Source of the DNA: Brevundimonas diminuta
GTDB lineage: Bacteria > Pseudomonadota > Alphaproteobacteria > Caulobacterales > Caulobacteraceae
Assembly: GCF_022654015.1 (NCBI RefSeq)
Contig: NZ_CP073063.1
Span: 372,001 to 436,000, forward strand
Direction: 5' to 3'
DNA length: 64,000 nucleotides
This document shows, in pieces, positions 41,304 to 51,629 of the stretch (positions are counted from its first letter, which is position 1; each line of letters starts with the position of its first letter). The notes beneath the pieces were generated by a model. It saw only the letters and a program-made list of their open reading frames with translations, was not told where the DNA came from and did no database searches. Made by a program: the position numbers and the translations under genes.

Positions 41304-41490
41304 GAAGTTCGTCTCCCGTTCGGGATGGTTGTCGATCCTGCCGTCTTGCCCGGTCGGCTTGGCGTCGGAATGACGCGAGCCTGACCATATTCCGGCGCTG
41401 CGATGAAGCCCTGTTCATCGAAATGCTGAAGCTTGGACGCGATAGCGGGTCAGACAACGGCTCCGAGCCGCAGCCGTTCCTCGATTTCCG

Positions 41491-43902
41491 TCACACCATC
41501 GGCGGCGGGCCGGCCAGGACATCGCGCTTGCCGGCGTGGTTGGCGGGGCTGACCACGCCTTCCTGCTCCATCCGCTCGATCAGGGAGGCGGCGCGGTTGT
41601 AGCCGATCTGGAGCCGACGCTGAACGTAGCTGGTCGAGGCCTTGCGGTCGCGGGTGACCACGGCGACCGCGCGGTCGTACAGGTCGTCGCCGGAGCCTCC
41701 GCCGCCGCCTTCGTCGAAACCGTTGTCTCCGTCGCCGTCCGGCTCGTCGGTGATCAGATCCAGATAGTCGGGCTCGGCCTGCGCCTTCAGGTGTTTGCAG
41801 ACGTCCTCGACTTCCTTGTCGTCGACGAACGGGCCGTGCAGACGGGTGATGCGCCCGCCGCCGGCCATGTAGAGCATGTCGCCCTGGCCCAGCAGCTGCT
41901 CGCCGCCCTGTTCGCCCAGGATGGTGCGGCTGTCGATCTTGGACGTGACCTGGAAGGAGATGCGGGTCGGGAAGTTGGCCTTGATGGTGCCGGTGATGAC
42001 GTCGACCGACGGGCGCTGGGTCGCCATGATGAGGTGGATGCCGGCGGCGCGGGCCATCTGAGCCAGACGCTGAACCGCGCCCTCGACGTCCTTGCCGGCG
42101 ACCAGCATCAGATCGGCCATTTCGTCCATGACCACGACCAGGAAGGGCAAGGGCTCGGGCCGGATCTTCTCGGATTCGTAGACCGGGCGGCCCTGGTCGT
42201 CGAAGCCGGTCTGGACCGTGCGTTCGAAATGCTCGCCCTTGGCCTGGGCCTCGCGGGCGCGTTCGTTGTAGCTGGCGATGTTGCGCACCCCCAGTTTGGA
42301 CATGCGGCGATAGCGATCCTCCATCTCGCGCACCGTCCATTTCAGGGCGACGACGGCCTTCTTCGGATCGGTCACGACCGGCGCCAGCAGGTGCGGGATG
42401 CCGTCATAGACCGACAGCTCCAGCATCTTGGGGTCGATCATGATGAAGCGGCATTCGGCCGGGCTGTGGCGATACAGGATCGACAGGATCATGGCGTTGA
42501 CCCCGACCGACTTGCCCGAGCCGGTGGTGCCCGCGATCAGCAGGTGCGGCATCCGCGCCAGGTCGGCGACATAGGGTTCGCCGCCGATGGTCTCGCCCAG
42601 GGCCAGGGGCAGCAGATGGCCCTTCTTGTCGTATTCGGCGCTGGCCAGAAGGTCGCGCAGATAGACGGTCTCGCGCTTGGCGTTCGGCAGTTCGATGCCG
42701 ATGGCGTTGCGGCCTTGGACCACGGAAATCCGACAGGCGCGGGCGGACATCGACCGGGCGATATCGTCGGCCAGAGCGACCACGCGGCCGTGCTTCACGC
42801 CCGGCGCGGGCACCAGTTCATAGAGCGTCACGACAGGGCCGGGTCGAATCTGGTCGATCATGCCGCGCACGCCGAACTCCTGCAGCACGCCTTCCAGCAT
42901 CTTGGCGTTCTGCTTCAGAGACTCCTCGTCGACCGAGGCGGTGCGCTGACCGGGTTTGCTCAATATGCCCAGCGGCGGCAGGTCGAAATCACCCTCGGGC
43001 CGAGTGAAGTCGAAGGCCTGCTGGTCCACGTCGTCCTTGCGGGCCTTGGGCGCCTTGACCGCGGCGACGCGCGGCTCGACCGAGCGTGCGGCCGAGGGGC
43101 GGGGCGCGGGCTGGACGGCGTCGTCCTCCCAAGGCGGCAGGTCGTCATAGGCGGTCTGAGGCGGCTCTTCGGCATAGGTCGGGGCCGGCGGCGTCTCTTC
43201 CGGTGGGGCGGCGCGGGGCGCTCGGGCCTTGGCGGGCGCCTTTTGGCGGGCGGCCTGGGGCTTCGGCTGAGGCGACGCGGGTGCGCGCAACGACTTGCTC
43301 CAGTGCAGGGCGTCCAGGAAATCCATGGCGCGCAGGCCGATGGCGAAGCCGACCAGCCACAGCCCGGCGATCAGGAACACGAGGCCCGCAATGATGCGGC
43401 CGCCGGGGATATGCAGTGCGCCGAGACCGCGCGCCGCCAGGCCTGTCACCGCATCGCCCCACAGACCGCCCAGACCCGCCGCCAGAGGCCAGGCGGCGGG
43501 CGCGGCCAGGGCGGCGAGCGCGCTGGACAGCAGCAACACCCCGCCGGTCGCGGCCAAGGCTTTCAACGGCGTGGGCTTGAGCCTTTGCTGGATCGCATCG
43601 CCGACCGCGCGCGCCAGGCCGAAGGCGACCAGCAGCAGGGCGGCGGGCCAGGCCGCGAGACCCAGCGACTGCATGAACAGGTCGGCGAACAGGGCGCCGT
43701 TGGACCCCAGCCAGTTGGTCGTCGGCAGGCTGGAGGCCGCATTCATACTGGCGTCTGCCGGATTCCACGACATCAGGGCGACCAGCAGCAGGGTCGCCAG
43801 AAGAGCCTGAAGCACCCCCCTGAACCGCACCACGAAGGGCGCGTCCCACAGGATGCGGGCGCTGATCCAGGCCTGACGGCCGATGACGAGGGCGGTGGAC
43901 AT
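41491..43902 (-). CDS. ftsK: DNA translocase FtsK
   Basis: 803 residues from ATG 43902. Four N-terminal membrane segments (about 25-190), a Pro/Ala-rich linker (about 200-330), then the motor: Walker A GTTGSGKS (458-465), Walker [12 protein letters not shown], and the gamma winged-helix end ([20 protein letters not shown]). It pumps chromosome ends through the closing septum and activates XerCD. A CtrA-like site lies upstream. Confidence 0.97.
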   Translation of the reverse strand: MSTALVIGRQAWISARILWDAPFVVRFRGVLQALLATLLLVALMSWNPADASMNAASSLPTTNWLGSNGALFADLFMQSLGLAAWPAALLLVAFGLARAVGDAIQQRLKPTPLKALAATGGVLLLSSALAALAAPAAWPLAAGLGGLWGDAVTGLAARGLGALHIPGGRIIAGLVFLIAGLWLVGFAIGLRAMDFLDALHWSKSLRAPASPQPKPQAARQKAPAKARAPRAAPPEETPPAPTYAEEPPQTAYDDLPPWEDDAVQPAPRPSAARSVEPRVAAVKAPKARKDDVDQQAFDFTRPEGDFDLPPLGILSKPGQRTASVDEESLKQNAKMLEGVLQEFGVRGMIDQIRPGPVVTLYELVPAPGVKHGRVVALADDIARSMSARACRISVVQGRNAIGIELPNAKRETVYLRDLLASAEYDKKGHLLPLALGETIGGEPYVADLARMPHLLIAGTTGSGKSVGVNAMILSILYRHSPAECRFIMIDPKMLELSVYDGIPHLLAPVVTDPKKAVVALKWTVREMEDRYRRMSKLGVRNIASYNERAREAQAKGEHFERTVQTGFDDQGRPVYESEKIRPEPLPFLVVVMDEMADLMLVAGKDVEGAVQRLAQMARAAGIHLIMATQRPSVDVITGTIKANFPTRISFQVTSKIDSRTILGEQGGEQLLGQGDMLYMAGGGRITRLHGPFVDDKEVEDVCKHLKAQAEPDYLDLITDEPDGDGDNGFDEGGGGGSGDDLYDRAVAVVTRDRKASTSYVQRRLQIGYNRAASLIERMEQEGVVSPANHAGKRDVLAGPPPMV

Positions 43903-43958
43903 GAAGGGTCGAACCTTCCGGCGGCTGACGTTCAACCGCCTTTGTCGCACTCACAGGG

Positions 43959-43975
43959 TTAAGGGGCTGTTTACC
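43959..43975. promoter_or_regulatory. CtrA-like box between ftsK and a UbiH-like gene
   Basis: TTAA-GGGGCTG-TTTACC: the spacing matches the Caulobacter CtrA consensus TTAA-N7-TTAAC with one mismatch. It sits 57 bp from the ftsK ATG and about 68 bp from the divergent ATG at 44043. Confidence 0.45.
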
Positions 43976-44042
43976 AGCTTGGCCTTGGCGATGGACAAAC
44001 CGTCCTCTGGACCTTTGGCCGCGACGGCGCGACAAGCCTTCC

Positions 44043-45299
44043 ATGGCTGACACCGAACGCTACGACATCGTCATCGCCGGCGCGGGGCTGACCGGCGCGG
44101 CCTTCGCCCTCGCGGCGGCGCAAGGCGGGTTGAAGGTCGTGATGATCGATCCGCAGCCGTTCAGCGCCCAGCTGGCGCCGACCTTCGACGGGCGTTCGAC
44201 CGCCGTCGCCTTTTCGACGTTCCGCATGCTGGACGCGCTTGACCTGGGCGAAACCCTGCGTCCCCACGCCTGTCGGATGGACCATATTCTGGTGACGGAC
44301 GGGCGTCGGCCGGGCGCGGCCAGCCGGTCCGCCTCGCCCGCCTTCCTGCGCTTCGACGCCGACGAGATCGGCGGCCGCACCGGCGGCGAGCCGCTGGGCT
44401 ACATGGTCGAGAACCGTCGCATCCGTGCGGCTCTGGCCGAGGCGGTGACGCGCGCGGGCATCGCGGTGCGGGCGCCGGCCTCTGTCGCCAGCGTCGAGAC
44501 GGATGCGGGCAAGGCGACCGTGACCCTGGCCGATGGATCGACCCTGATCGCGCCGCTGGTCGTCGGCGCCGAGGGGCGGGGATCGACGGTGCGTCGTGCG
44601 GCAGGGATCGAGACCGTCGGCTGGGGCTATGGTCAGAGCGGCGTGGTGGCCACGGTGCGGCTGGGTCGCGACCACGGCAATGTCGCCCACGAATATTTCC
44701 TGCCCAGCGGCCCCTTCGCCATCCTGCCCCTCACCGATCAGCGCGCCAGCCTGGTCTGGACCGAGACGACCCGACGGGGCGAGGCGTTGCGCGACGCCTC
44801 GGACGACGCCTTCCACGCCCATCTGATGCGGCGGTTCGGGGAGTTTTTGGATGGGGCGACGGTCGAGGGGCCGCGCTTCGTCTATCCGCTGTCGCTGAGC
44901 CTGGCGGAAAAACTGATCGCCCCGCGCATCGCCCTGATCGGGGATGCGGCGCACGGCGTTCACCCCGTCGCCGGCCAGGGCCTGAACATGGGGCTGAAGG
45001 ATGCGGCGGCTCTGGCCGAGGTTCTGGCCGAGGCCGCGCGTCTGGGCGAGGACATCGGGTCGGAAACCGTTCTGGAGCGCTATGCGCGATGGCGCCGGTT
45101 CGACAATGCGGCCCTGGCGGCGGGTTTCGACGCCTTCGTACGTCTGTTCTCGAACGACATCGCGCCGGTGCGTCTGGCGCGCGACCTGGGCATGGCCGCG
45201 GTCAACCGCATTGGCGCTCTGCGCCGCGCCTTCATGCAGGAGGCGGGCGGCGCGACAGGCGACTTGCCTCGCCTGCTGCGCGGCGAGGCCGTCGTTTAG
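44043..45299 (+). CDS. UbiH/UbiF/COQ6 family FAD monooxygenase
   Basis: 418 residues. FAD motif IVIAGAGLTGAAFALAAAQ, the second FAD block PRIALIGDAAHGVHPVAGQGLNMGLKDAAAL, typical of ubiquinone-ring hydroxylases. Probably adds an OH in ubiquinone synthesis; which ring position cannot be told. Its stop overlaps the convergent SirB1-like gene stop by 4 bp. Confidence 0.9.
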   Translation: MADTERYDIVIAGAGLTGAAFALAAAQGGLKVVMIDPQPFSAQLAPTFDGRSTAVAFSTFRMLDALDLGETLRPHACRMDHILVTDGRRPGAASRSASPAFLRFDADEIGGRTGGEPLGYMVENRRIRAALAEAVTRAGIAVRAPASVASVETDAGKATVTLADGSTLIAPLVVGAEGRGSTVRRAAGIETVGWGYGQSGVVATVRLGRDHGNVAHEYFLPSGPFAILPLTDQRASLVWTETTRRGEALRDASDDAFHAHLMRRFGEFLDGATVEGPRFVYPLSLSLAEKLIAPRIALIGDAAHGVHPVAGQGLNMGLKDAAALAEVLAEAARLGEDIGSETVLERYARWRRFDNAALAAGFDAFVRLFSNDIAPVRLARDLGMAAVNRIGALRRAFMQEAGGATGDLPRLLRGEAVV

Positions 45300-46111
45300 T
45301 TCAACTGCATCCGCACGCGCTCGAAGGTCGTGAACCGCCGCGCCTCCTCGACGCCGTCCAGACCCTGGGCGCGCGCCAGGGCGTGCAGAGAGCCCGCGAG
45401 CGCCCCCTGCTTCTCGCGCGCCGAGGCGACATCGAGCCACGGCCGGTGGTCTTCGGGGTCCAGCAGGGCACGACGCAGGGCCGACCGCTCGGCGCCCTCA
45501 TAATCCCGACCGCGAATGGCGCGGCTGAACAGCACGTTCTGCAGCCGGATCAGCGACTGACGATCCGTCACTGGCGCCATCAGAAGATCCAGCCGATCCG
45601 CGACGTGCGGCATCAGACCGGCGCGAAGCGCGCGCCGCGTCAGTTCGCTGGGCAGGATCAGCCGCCCCTGGCTGAACGGATCCAGGGCGACGGGACCTTC
45701 CGGCGTCTCTACGCGAACCATGAAATGGCCGGGAAAATCGACGCCGGCCGCCGTGATGCCGGCCGCGCGCGCCGCGTGCAGATAAAAGACCGCCAGCACG
45801 GCGGACAGGCCGCGCCGACGGTCGGCGACTGCGATGATGTCGGTGTTGTCGGGATGGTCGTAATGGATCAGGTCGCCGTTCAGCCGCAGGTCGGCGCACA
45901 GGGTTTCGGCCAGGGCCTCGTCGGGCCCTTCGCCGCCAATCCGCTCCTTCAGCCGCTCGCAGGCGTTGCGGGCCAGGGCGCGAACAGGCTCGGGATCACG
46001 CAACGGATGGTCATGGATCGCGCAGGCGATCGCCGCCTCCAGCAAGGGGAAGGCGTCGTCTTCGGCCTGACCGGCGGCGGTCAGGACGGCCTCGGCCTCC
46101 TCGCGCGTCAT
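45296..46111 (-). CDS. SirB1-like transglutaminase-fold protein
   Basis: 271 residues. The SirB1/transglutaminase-like core includes YDHPDNTDIIAVADRRRGLSAVL and DFPGHFMVRVETPEGPVALDPFSQGRL; the usual catalytic Cys is not clear, so an enzymatic role is doubtful. The C-terminal third looks like tetratricopeptide helices (RRALLDPEDHRPWLDVA). It is 12 bp from yraN in the same direction. Confidence 0.85.
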   Translation of the reverse strand: MTREEAEAVLTAAGQAEDDAFPLLEAAIACAIHDHPLRDPEPVRALARNACERLKERIGGEGPDEALAETLCADLRLNGDLIHYDHPDNTDIIAVADRRRGLSAVLAVFYLHAARAAGITAAGVDFPGHFMVRVETPEGPVALDPFSQGRLILPSELTRRALRAGLMPHVADRLDLLMAPVTDRQSLIRLQNVLFSRAIRGRDYEGAERSALRRALLDPEDHRPWLDVASAREKQGALAGSLHALARAQGLDGVEEARRFTTFERVRMQLN

Positions 46112-46123
46112 GCGATCCCCTCG

Positions 46124-46534
46124 TCAGCGCCTCTCGACGCCGCGAAGATGACGTGGAACGCGCCAGGGAGCCAGCGCCACCATATCAATTCTCAATTCCA
46201 GACGTTGCAGACCCGGCCGATTGCGCCGGATCGCCTCGCCCGCTGCGACCAGTCGATCGTATTGGGTCGGCTTCAGCGCCAGCAGGGCCGCCTCCATCGT
46301 CGCGCGGCGCTTGACCTCGACCACCGCTAGCACCGGACCGCGACAGACCAGCAGGTCGATCTCGCCGGCCCGGCTCTTCAGACGGAACCCCAGCACGCGA
46401 TAGCCGCGCAGAATCAGCCAGAAGGCTGCGATCCATTCGGCGGCATGACCGGACTTGAACGCCGTCCCGCCCTTCGCCTGACGCCACGCCGCCTTGGGGC
46501 GACCGACTGGCGCGGGACGCGACAGGCGTTTCAC
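46124..46534 (-). CDS. yraN: YraN family (UPF0102) nuclease-fold protein
   Basis: 136 residues from GTG 46534, whose GTGA overlaps the rsmI TGA. UPF0102 core GHAAEWIAAFWLILRGYRVLGFR followed by SRAGEIDLL and VVEVKRR, with the E..D..EVK pattern of PD-(D/E)XK-like Holliday-junction folds. Function not proven. Pairing with rsmI is typical. A long upstream open frame of Arg-rich text is not part of the gene. Confidence 0.93.
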   Translation of the reverse strand: MKRLSRPAPVGRPKAAWRQAKGGTAFKSGHAAEWIAAFWLILRGYRVLGFRLKSRAGEIDLLVCRGPVLAVVEVKRRATMEAALLALKPTQYDRLVAAGEAIRRNRPGLQRLELRIDMVALAPWRVPRHLRGVERR

Positions 46535-47403
46535 TTGCCCTTCAGCTCCAGCGCCCGGCGATACAGGGTCTTTCGGTTCAGACCCAGGGCCTTGGCGACC
46601 TCGGAGGCGGCGTCGCCGGTCGACAGGGTCTGAAGGGCGTCGATCAGGGCGGCGTCCGCGTCGGCCTCGGTCGCCTGGACCTCTTCGCCGGGGCCGACGA
46701 CGACGACGATTTCGCCCTTGGGCGCATCCAGGCGCTGATCGACGGCCAGCGCGTCGAGAGGCCCGCGTACGCACTCTTCATAAAGCTTGGTCAGTTCACG
46801 AGCCACGGCGGCGGGGCGCGGCCCCAGCACGGCGGCCATGTCAGTCAAACTGTCCTTCAGGCGCGGTCCGCTTTCGAAGAAGACCAGCGTCTGGCGCTGG
46901 CTCTTCAAGCCTTCTAGTGCGGCGGTGCGCCCGGCCGTCTTGGGCGGCAGGAAGCCGGCGAACAGCACCCGGTCGGCCGGTAGTCCGGCGATGCACAGGG
47001 CAGCCAACAAACTCGAGGCGCCGGGGATCGGATGGACGGGCAGGCCCTCGGCGATGACCGCACGGGCGACGACGAAGCCGGGGTCGCTGACCAACGGCGT
47101 GCCCGCATCCGACACCAGGGCCACGACTTGCCCCTCACGCAGCCGTTCGATCGCCTGTTCGGCGGCGCGACCGGACGCATGGTCGTCGCAACGTTCCAGC
47201 TTCGCCTTCAGACCATAGGCGCTCAGCAGTTTGGCGGTGACGCGGGTGTCCTCGGCCAGCACCAGATCGGCGGCGGCCAGCACGTCCAGCGCCCTCAGCG
47301 TCATGTCGCGCAGGTTCCCGATCGGGGTGGCGACCAGATAGAGGCCCGGCTCCACCCGCCGGGGCGGCGGGGCGGCGGGGGGAAAGGGCGAGGCTTCGCT
47401 CAA
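46531..47403 (-). CDS. rsmI: 16S rRNA (cytidine(1402)-2'-O)-methyltransferase
   Basis: 290 residues. Tetrapyrrole-methylase fold: YLVATPIGNLRDMTLRALD, EDTRVTAKLL, SDAGTPLVSDPG and AGFLPPK. A C-terminal helix-turn-helix-like end is present. It methylates the 2'-OH of C1402 of 16S rRNA. The best start is a TTG overlapping the maeB stop; no ATG or GTG lies between that and the first motif, so the start is somewhat uncertain. Confidence 0.93.
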   Translation of the reverse strand: MSEASPFPPAAPPPRRVEPGLYLVATPIGNLRDMTLRALDVLAAADLVLAEDTRVTAKLLSAYGLKAKLERCDDHASGRAAEQAIERLREGQVVALVSDAGTPLVSDPGFVVARAVIAEGLPVHPIPGASSLLAALCIAGLPADRVLFAGFLPPKTAGRTAALEGLKSQRQTLVFFESGPRLKDSLTDMAAVLGPRPAAVARELTKLYEECVRGPLDALAVDQRLDAPKGEIVVVVGPGEEVQATEADADAALIDALQTLSTGDAASEVAKALGLNRKTLYRRALELKGK

Positions 47404-49730
47404 CGCTCGACCACGGCCGCGGGGGGGCGCGGCGCCGACGTCAGGCCCGAGCCCTGGAAGGCGGGACCGGCGTCATAGGCGGCGAAGGTGGCGGCGGTGA
47501 TGATCTCGCTGACCGAGGCGCCCAGCGACACGATCTGCACCGGCTTCTCCAGACCGACCAGCAACGGGCCGATCACGGTCGCGCCGCCCAGGGCCTGAAC
47601 CAGCTTGGTCGAGATGGCGGCGGAATGGATGGCAGGCATGACCAGAACGTTGGCCGGTTTGGTCAGGCGGTTGAAGGCGTAGGCGGCGTGACCCTTGGGA
47701 TCCAGCGCGACTTCCGGCGGCATTTCGCCTTCGTATTCGAAATCGACGCCCTTCTTGTCCAGAATGCGGATCGCCTCACGCACCTTCTCGGCGCGGTCGC
47801 CGGGCGGGTTGCCGAAGGTGGAATAGGACAGGAAGGCCACGCGCGGATTGCGACCCAGCTTCCTGACCGTATCGGCCGCCTTGATGGCGATATCGGCCAG
47901 CTCTTCGGCGTTCGGCAGTTCGTGGATGGTGGTGTCTGCCACGAACAGGGTGCGACCCTTGGCCAGCAGGATCGACAGACCGATCAGGGTGTCATCCACG
48001 TCCAGCACGCGCTGGACCTCCTTCAGCGCCATGTTGAAGTTGCGGGTCACGCCCGCGACCATGGCGTCGGCCCGGCCCTTGGCGACCAGGGTGGCGGCGA
48101 AATAGTTGCGGTCCTGATTGATCATCCGCTGGACGTCGCGGCGCAGATAGCCCCGGCGCTGCAGCTTTTCATACAGCCAGTCGGTGTCCTCGACATTGTG
48201 GTCGGAGACGCGGGCGTTGGTGATCTCGATGCCCAGCTCGTCGAAGTTCAGACCGGCCTCGGCGGCGTTCTGACGGATCAGATCCTCGCGGCCGACCAGG
48301 ATCGGCGTGCCCAGGTCGGCCTGTTTGAAGCCCCAGGCGGCGCGGATGACGGCGGGCTCCTCGCCCTCGGCGAAGACGACGCGCTTGTTCGGCCCGCCGC
48401 GCACGGCCGAGCTGATCTTCTGCATCAGGGCGGCGGACGGATCGACGCGCGAACGCAGCGCGTGACGATAGGCGTCCATGTCCTCGATCTGGACACGGGC
48501 CACGCCGGTGTCCATCGCCGCCTGGGCGATGAAGGGCGGGATGTACCAGATCAGGCGCGGGTCGAAGGGCGTCGGGATGATGTAGTCCGGGCCGAACTTC
48601 AGCTTGCGTCCGCGATAGGCGGCGGCGACCTCGTCCGGCACGTCCTCGCGCGCCAGGGCGGCCAGGGCCTGGGCGCAGGCGATCTTCATCTCGTGGTTCA
48701 CGCGGCGCGCCCGCACGTCCAGCGCGCCTCGGAACAGATAGGGGAAGGCCAGGACGTTGTTGACCTGGTTCACATAGTCCGAGCGGCCCGTGGCGATGAT
48801 GGCGTCCGAGCGCACCGACTTGACGTCCTCGGGCGTGATCTCGGGGTCGGGGTTGGCCATGGCGAAGATAATCGGATTGGGCGCCATCGAGGCGACCATC
48901 TCCTTGGTGATCGCGCCCTTGGCGGACAGGCCCAGCACCACGTCGGCGCCGACCATGGCTTCGGCCAGGGTGCGCAGGGGCGTGTCGGTCGCATGGGCGG
49001 CCTTCCACTGGTCCATGCCGTGGTCGCGACCCTTGTAGACGACGCCGTCGCGGTCGCAGATCACGGTGTTCTCGGCCTTGACGCCCGCGGCCTTCATCAG
49101 GGCGATGGAGGACAGGCCCGCCGCCCCGGCGCCGGCCAGAACGACCTTGATCTCGTCCAGCTTCTTGCCGGCGATATGGACCGCGTTGATCAGGCCGGCG
49201 GTCGAGATGATGGCGGTGCCGTGCTGGTCGTCATGGAATACGGGGATGTCCAGCAGGTCCTGAAGCTCGCTTTCGATGACGAAGCATTCGGGGGACTTGA
49301 TGTCCTCCAGATTGATGCCGCCCCAGGTGTCGCCGATGTTCTTGACGACGGTGATGAACTCGTCCGGGTCCGTGGTCTTCACCTCGACGTCGAAGCTGTC
49401 GACGTCGGCGAACCGTTTGAACAGGACCGACTTGCCCTCCATCACCGGCTTGGAGGCCATGTGACCCAGGTTGCCCAGCCCCAGGATCGCTGTGCCGTTC
49501 GAGATCACGGCGACCAGATTGCCCTTGGAGGTGTAGTCGTAGGCCTTGTCAGCATCGGCGGCGATCGCCAGCACCGGCACGGCCACGCCCGGGGAATAGG
49601 CCAGCGACAGGTCGCGCTGGGTCGCCATCGGCTTGGTCGGCGCCATGGAAATCTTGCCCGGCGTCGGGATGCGGTGGAAGTCCAGCGCTTCGTCGTCGGA
49701 GAAGGTTTGCTTTTCGGTCTGATCGGGCAT
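47400..49730 (-). CDS. maeB: NADP-dependent malic enzyme with phosphotransacetylase-like domain
   Basis: 776 residues. The N-terminal malic domain (1 to about 430) holds YSPGVAVPV, FHDDQHGTAII and the NADP site VVLAGAGAAGLSSIA; the C-terminal PTA-like domain (about 440-776) starts near KRVVFAEGEEPAVIRAA. It decarboxylates malate to pyruvate with NADP. In this family the PTA domain is regulatory. Its stop overlaps the rsmI start. Confidence 0.97.
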   Translation of the reverse strand: MPDQTEKQTFSDDEALDFHRIPTPGKISMAPTKPMATQRDLSLAYSPGVAVPVLAIAADADKAYDYTSKGNLVAVISNGTAILGLGNLGHMASKPVMEGKSVLFKRFADVDSFDVEVKTTDPDEFITVVKNIGDTWGGINLEDIKSPECFVIESELQDLLDIPVFHDDQHGTAIISTAGLINAVHIAGKKLDEIKVVLAGAGAAGLSSIALMKAAGVKAENTVICDRDGVVYKGRDHGMDQWKAAHATDTPLRTLAEAMVGADVVLGLSAKGAITKEMVASMAPNPIIFAMANPDPEITPEDVKSVRSDAIIATGRSDYVNQVNNVLAFPYLFRGALDVRARRVNHEMKIACAQALAALAREDVPDEVAAAYRGRKLKFGPDYIIPTPFDPRLIWYIPPFIAQAAMDTGVARVQIEDMDAYRHALRSRVDPSAALMQKISSAVRGGPNKRVVFAEGEEPAVIRAAWGFKQADLGTPILVGREDLIRQNAAEAGLNFDELGIEITNARVSDHNVEDTDWLYEKLQRRGYLRRDVQRMINQDRNYFAATLVAKGRADAMVAGVTRNFNMALKEVQRVLDVDDTLIGLSILLAKGRTLFVADTTIHELPNAEELADIAIKAADTVRKLGRNPRVAFLSYSTFGNPPGDRAEKVREAIRILDKKGVDFEYEGEMPPEVALDPKGHAAYAFNRLTKPANVLVMPAIHSAAISTKLVQALGGATVIGPLLVGLEKPVQIVSLGASVSEIITAATFAAYDAGPAFQGSGLTSAPRPPAAVVER

Positions 49731-49863
49731 CGGTCGTCCAGGGCGTCGGCGTGGCTGTAACCGTTCGTGTCCTAGAGGCTGGGACGGGCCGCGCCAACCC
49801 TTGACGCGGAGGAAGCCTGAGCAATCGGTCCCGAGCTTGACCTGCGCGTCAGCGTCAACGCCG

Positions 49864-50694
49864 TCAGATTGACAGCACGCCCGTCCGTTCGATCTCGACC
49901 GGCCCGGTCATCAGGACGTGATCGGTCTGGGCGTCCCAGTCGATGACCAGTTCGCCGCCATCGACGACGACCGTCGCCTTGCGGTCGGTCAGGCCCCGCC
50001 GCGCCGTGGCGACCAGGGCGGCGCAGGCGCCGGTGCCGCAGGCCTTGGTCAGGCCGGCCCCCCGCTCCCAGACCCTCAGGCGGATGTGATCGCGGTCCAG
50101 CACATTGGCGAACCCGACATTGACCCCTTGCGGGAACAAGGGGTGATGCTCGACCAGCGAGCCGGATCCGGTGACGAAGCCGTCGTCCTGGCGGTCGGTG
50201 AAGAAGACCACGTGAGGATTGCCCATGGAGACGGCGCCGGGCGTATGCAGGATCGGCGCGTCGATCGGCCCGACCTGAAGCTCGATTCCGCGGGTATCCA
50301 TTTCTTCGGCCAGCGGCACCTGGGTCCAGTCCAGGCGAGGCTTGCCCATGTCCACAGTCACACGGTGGTCGCCGGCGCGGGTCGCCGTCGTCGGCCCGCC
50401 CGCCGTGTCGATGAGGACGCGGTCCGATCCGTTCGCCTGCATCAGCAACCAGCCGACGCAGCGCAGGGCGTTGCCGCAGGTCTCGACCATCGATCCATCG
50501 GCGTTCCACACCCGCATGAAGGCGTCGGCCGTATCCGACGATTCGATGGCGATCAGCTGATCGAAGCCCTCGCCCGTCTGGCGGTCGCCCAGCGCACGAA
50601 TCTGGTCCTCGCCGGGAGCGAACGGCTGTTCCAGCGCATTGACGACGACGAAGTCATTGCCGGCGCCGTTCATCTTGACGAAAGGACGGGTCAT
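49864..50694 (-). CDS. dapF: Diaminopimelate epimerase
   Basis: 276 residues from ATG 50694 (MTRPFVKMNGAGNDF). The two catalytic cysteines are C73 (ETCGNALRC) and C219 (KACGTGAC). It interconverts LL- and meso-diaminopimelate for lysine and peptidoglycan. Longer upstream frame was rejected because family text begins at this ATG. Divergent from the channel gene, 40 bp apart. Confidence 0.97.
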   Translation of the reverse strand: MTRPFVKMNGAGNDFVVVNALEQPFAPGEDQIRALGDRQTGEGFDQLIAIESSDTADAFMRVWNADGSMVETCGNALRCVGWLLMQANGSDRVLIDTAGGPTTATRAGDHRVTVDMGKPRLDWTQVPLAEEMDTRGIELQVGPIDAPILHTPGAVSMGNPHVVFFTDRQDDGFVTGSGSLVEHHPLFPQGVNVGFANVLDRDHIRLRVWERGAGLTKACGTGACAALVATARRGLTDRKATVVVDGGELVIDWDAQTDHVLMTGPVEIERTGVLSI

Positions 50695-50734
50695 GCAGGC
50701 CATATAGGCCCAACCCAGCGTCGCGGAAACCAGC

Positions 50735-51529
50735 GTGTCCCAGACCGAAACCGACCCCAAGGACAACGGCCTGCGACTGCGCGCCCGGCTGCGCTACCTG
50801 TATCACGGCAGTCAGCCGGCGGCGGTGAAGTTCCGCTTGACCGTCATCGTGATCGACCTGGCGATCATCGGCTTTTTCCTGGCGGCGCCCATCCTGAAGA
50901 ACATGGGCTGGGCCTTCTATGCGCTGGACTATTTCATCGCCGCCATCCTGGCCCTGGACCTGGCCGCGCGGGCCTATGCCTATGCCAACATCAAGGACTG
51001 GCTGAAGCGGCCGATCGTCTGGGTCGACCTGTTCGTGCTGGCGACCCTGCTGTTTCCGGCCTGGCTGTTCAACCTCGGTTTCCTGCGGATGCTGCGGCTG
51101 TGGACCCTGCTGAACTCGGACTTCTTCTGGCGCACCGTGGGGGCGCGGTTCGACGATACGCGGGTGGAGGGGATCGCGCGGGCCCTGGCCAATCTGATCA
51201 CCTTCGTCTTCGTGGCGACCGGCTTCGTCTATGCGACCTTCAGGGGGCATGACGGCATCGCCGGCTATGTGGATGCGCTGTATTTCACGGTGGCCACTCT
51301 GACGACGACCGGATTTGGCGACGTCACCCTGCCCGGGCCGTGGGGGCGGTTATTGTCCATCGCCGTCATGCTGGTGGGCATCACCCTGTTCCTGCGCCTG
51401 GCCCAGGCCCTGATCCGACCGCACAAGGTGCATTTCCCCTGCGACCGCTGCGGCCTGCAGAACCACGACCCCGACGCCGTCCACTGCAAGGCGTGCGGCA
51501 AACTGCTCTGCATTCCCGACGAGGGTTGA
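50735..51529 (+). CDS. Voltage-gated-type K+ channel with C-terminal zinc ribbon
   Basis: 264 residues from GTG 50735. Several membrane segments (about 33-50, 57-80, 95-115, 150-168, 205-225), an S4-like stretch with few positive charges (LGFLRMLRLWTLL), a pore helix and K+ selectivity filter TTTGFGD (190-196). The C-terminus ends in a zinc-ribbon-like CxxC...CxxC (C236, C239, C251, C254). The weak S4 suggests limited voltage sensing. Confidence 0.88.
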   Translation: MSQTETDPKDNGLRLRARLRYLYHGSQPAAVKFRLTVIVIDLAIIGFFLAAPILKNMGWAFYALDYFIAAILALDLAARAYAYANIKDWLKRPIVWVDLFVLATLLFPAWLFNLGFLRMLRLWTLLNSDFFWRTVGARFDDTRVEGIARALANLITFVFVATGFVYATFRGHDGIAGYVDALYFTVATLTTTGFGDVTLPGPWGRLLSIAVMLVGITLFLRLAQALIRPHKVHFPCDRCGLQNHDPDAVHCKACGKLLCIPDEG

Positions 51530-51629
51530 GGCGGCGCGTCCCGCCGGTGTGACAAAACGGTAAGGTCGCACGGCTTGCCGCACGGGAAGGCGTCGTTAAG
51601 GTGCCGGCTTCGTTTTCGGGGACCTGTCC

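Noticed and set aside
46535..46774. Arg-rich N-terminal extension of yraN
   Set aside because: It overlaps rsmI in another frame and is not typical of UPF0102; the GTG at 46534 fits better.
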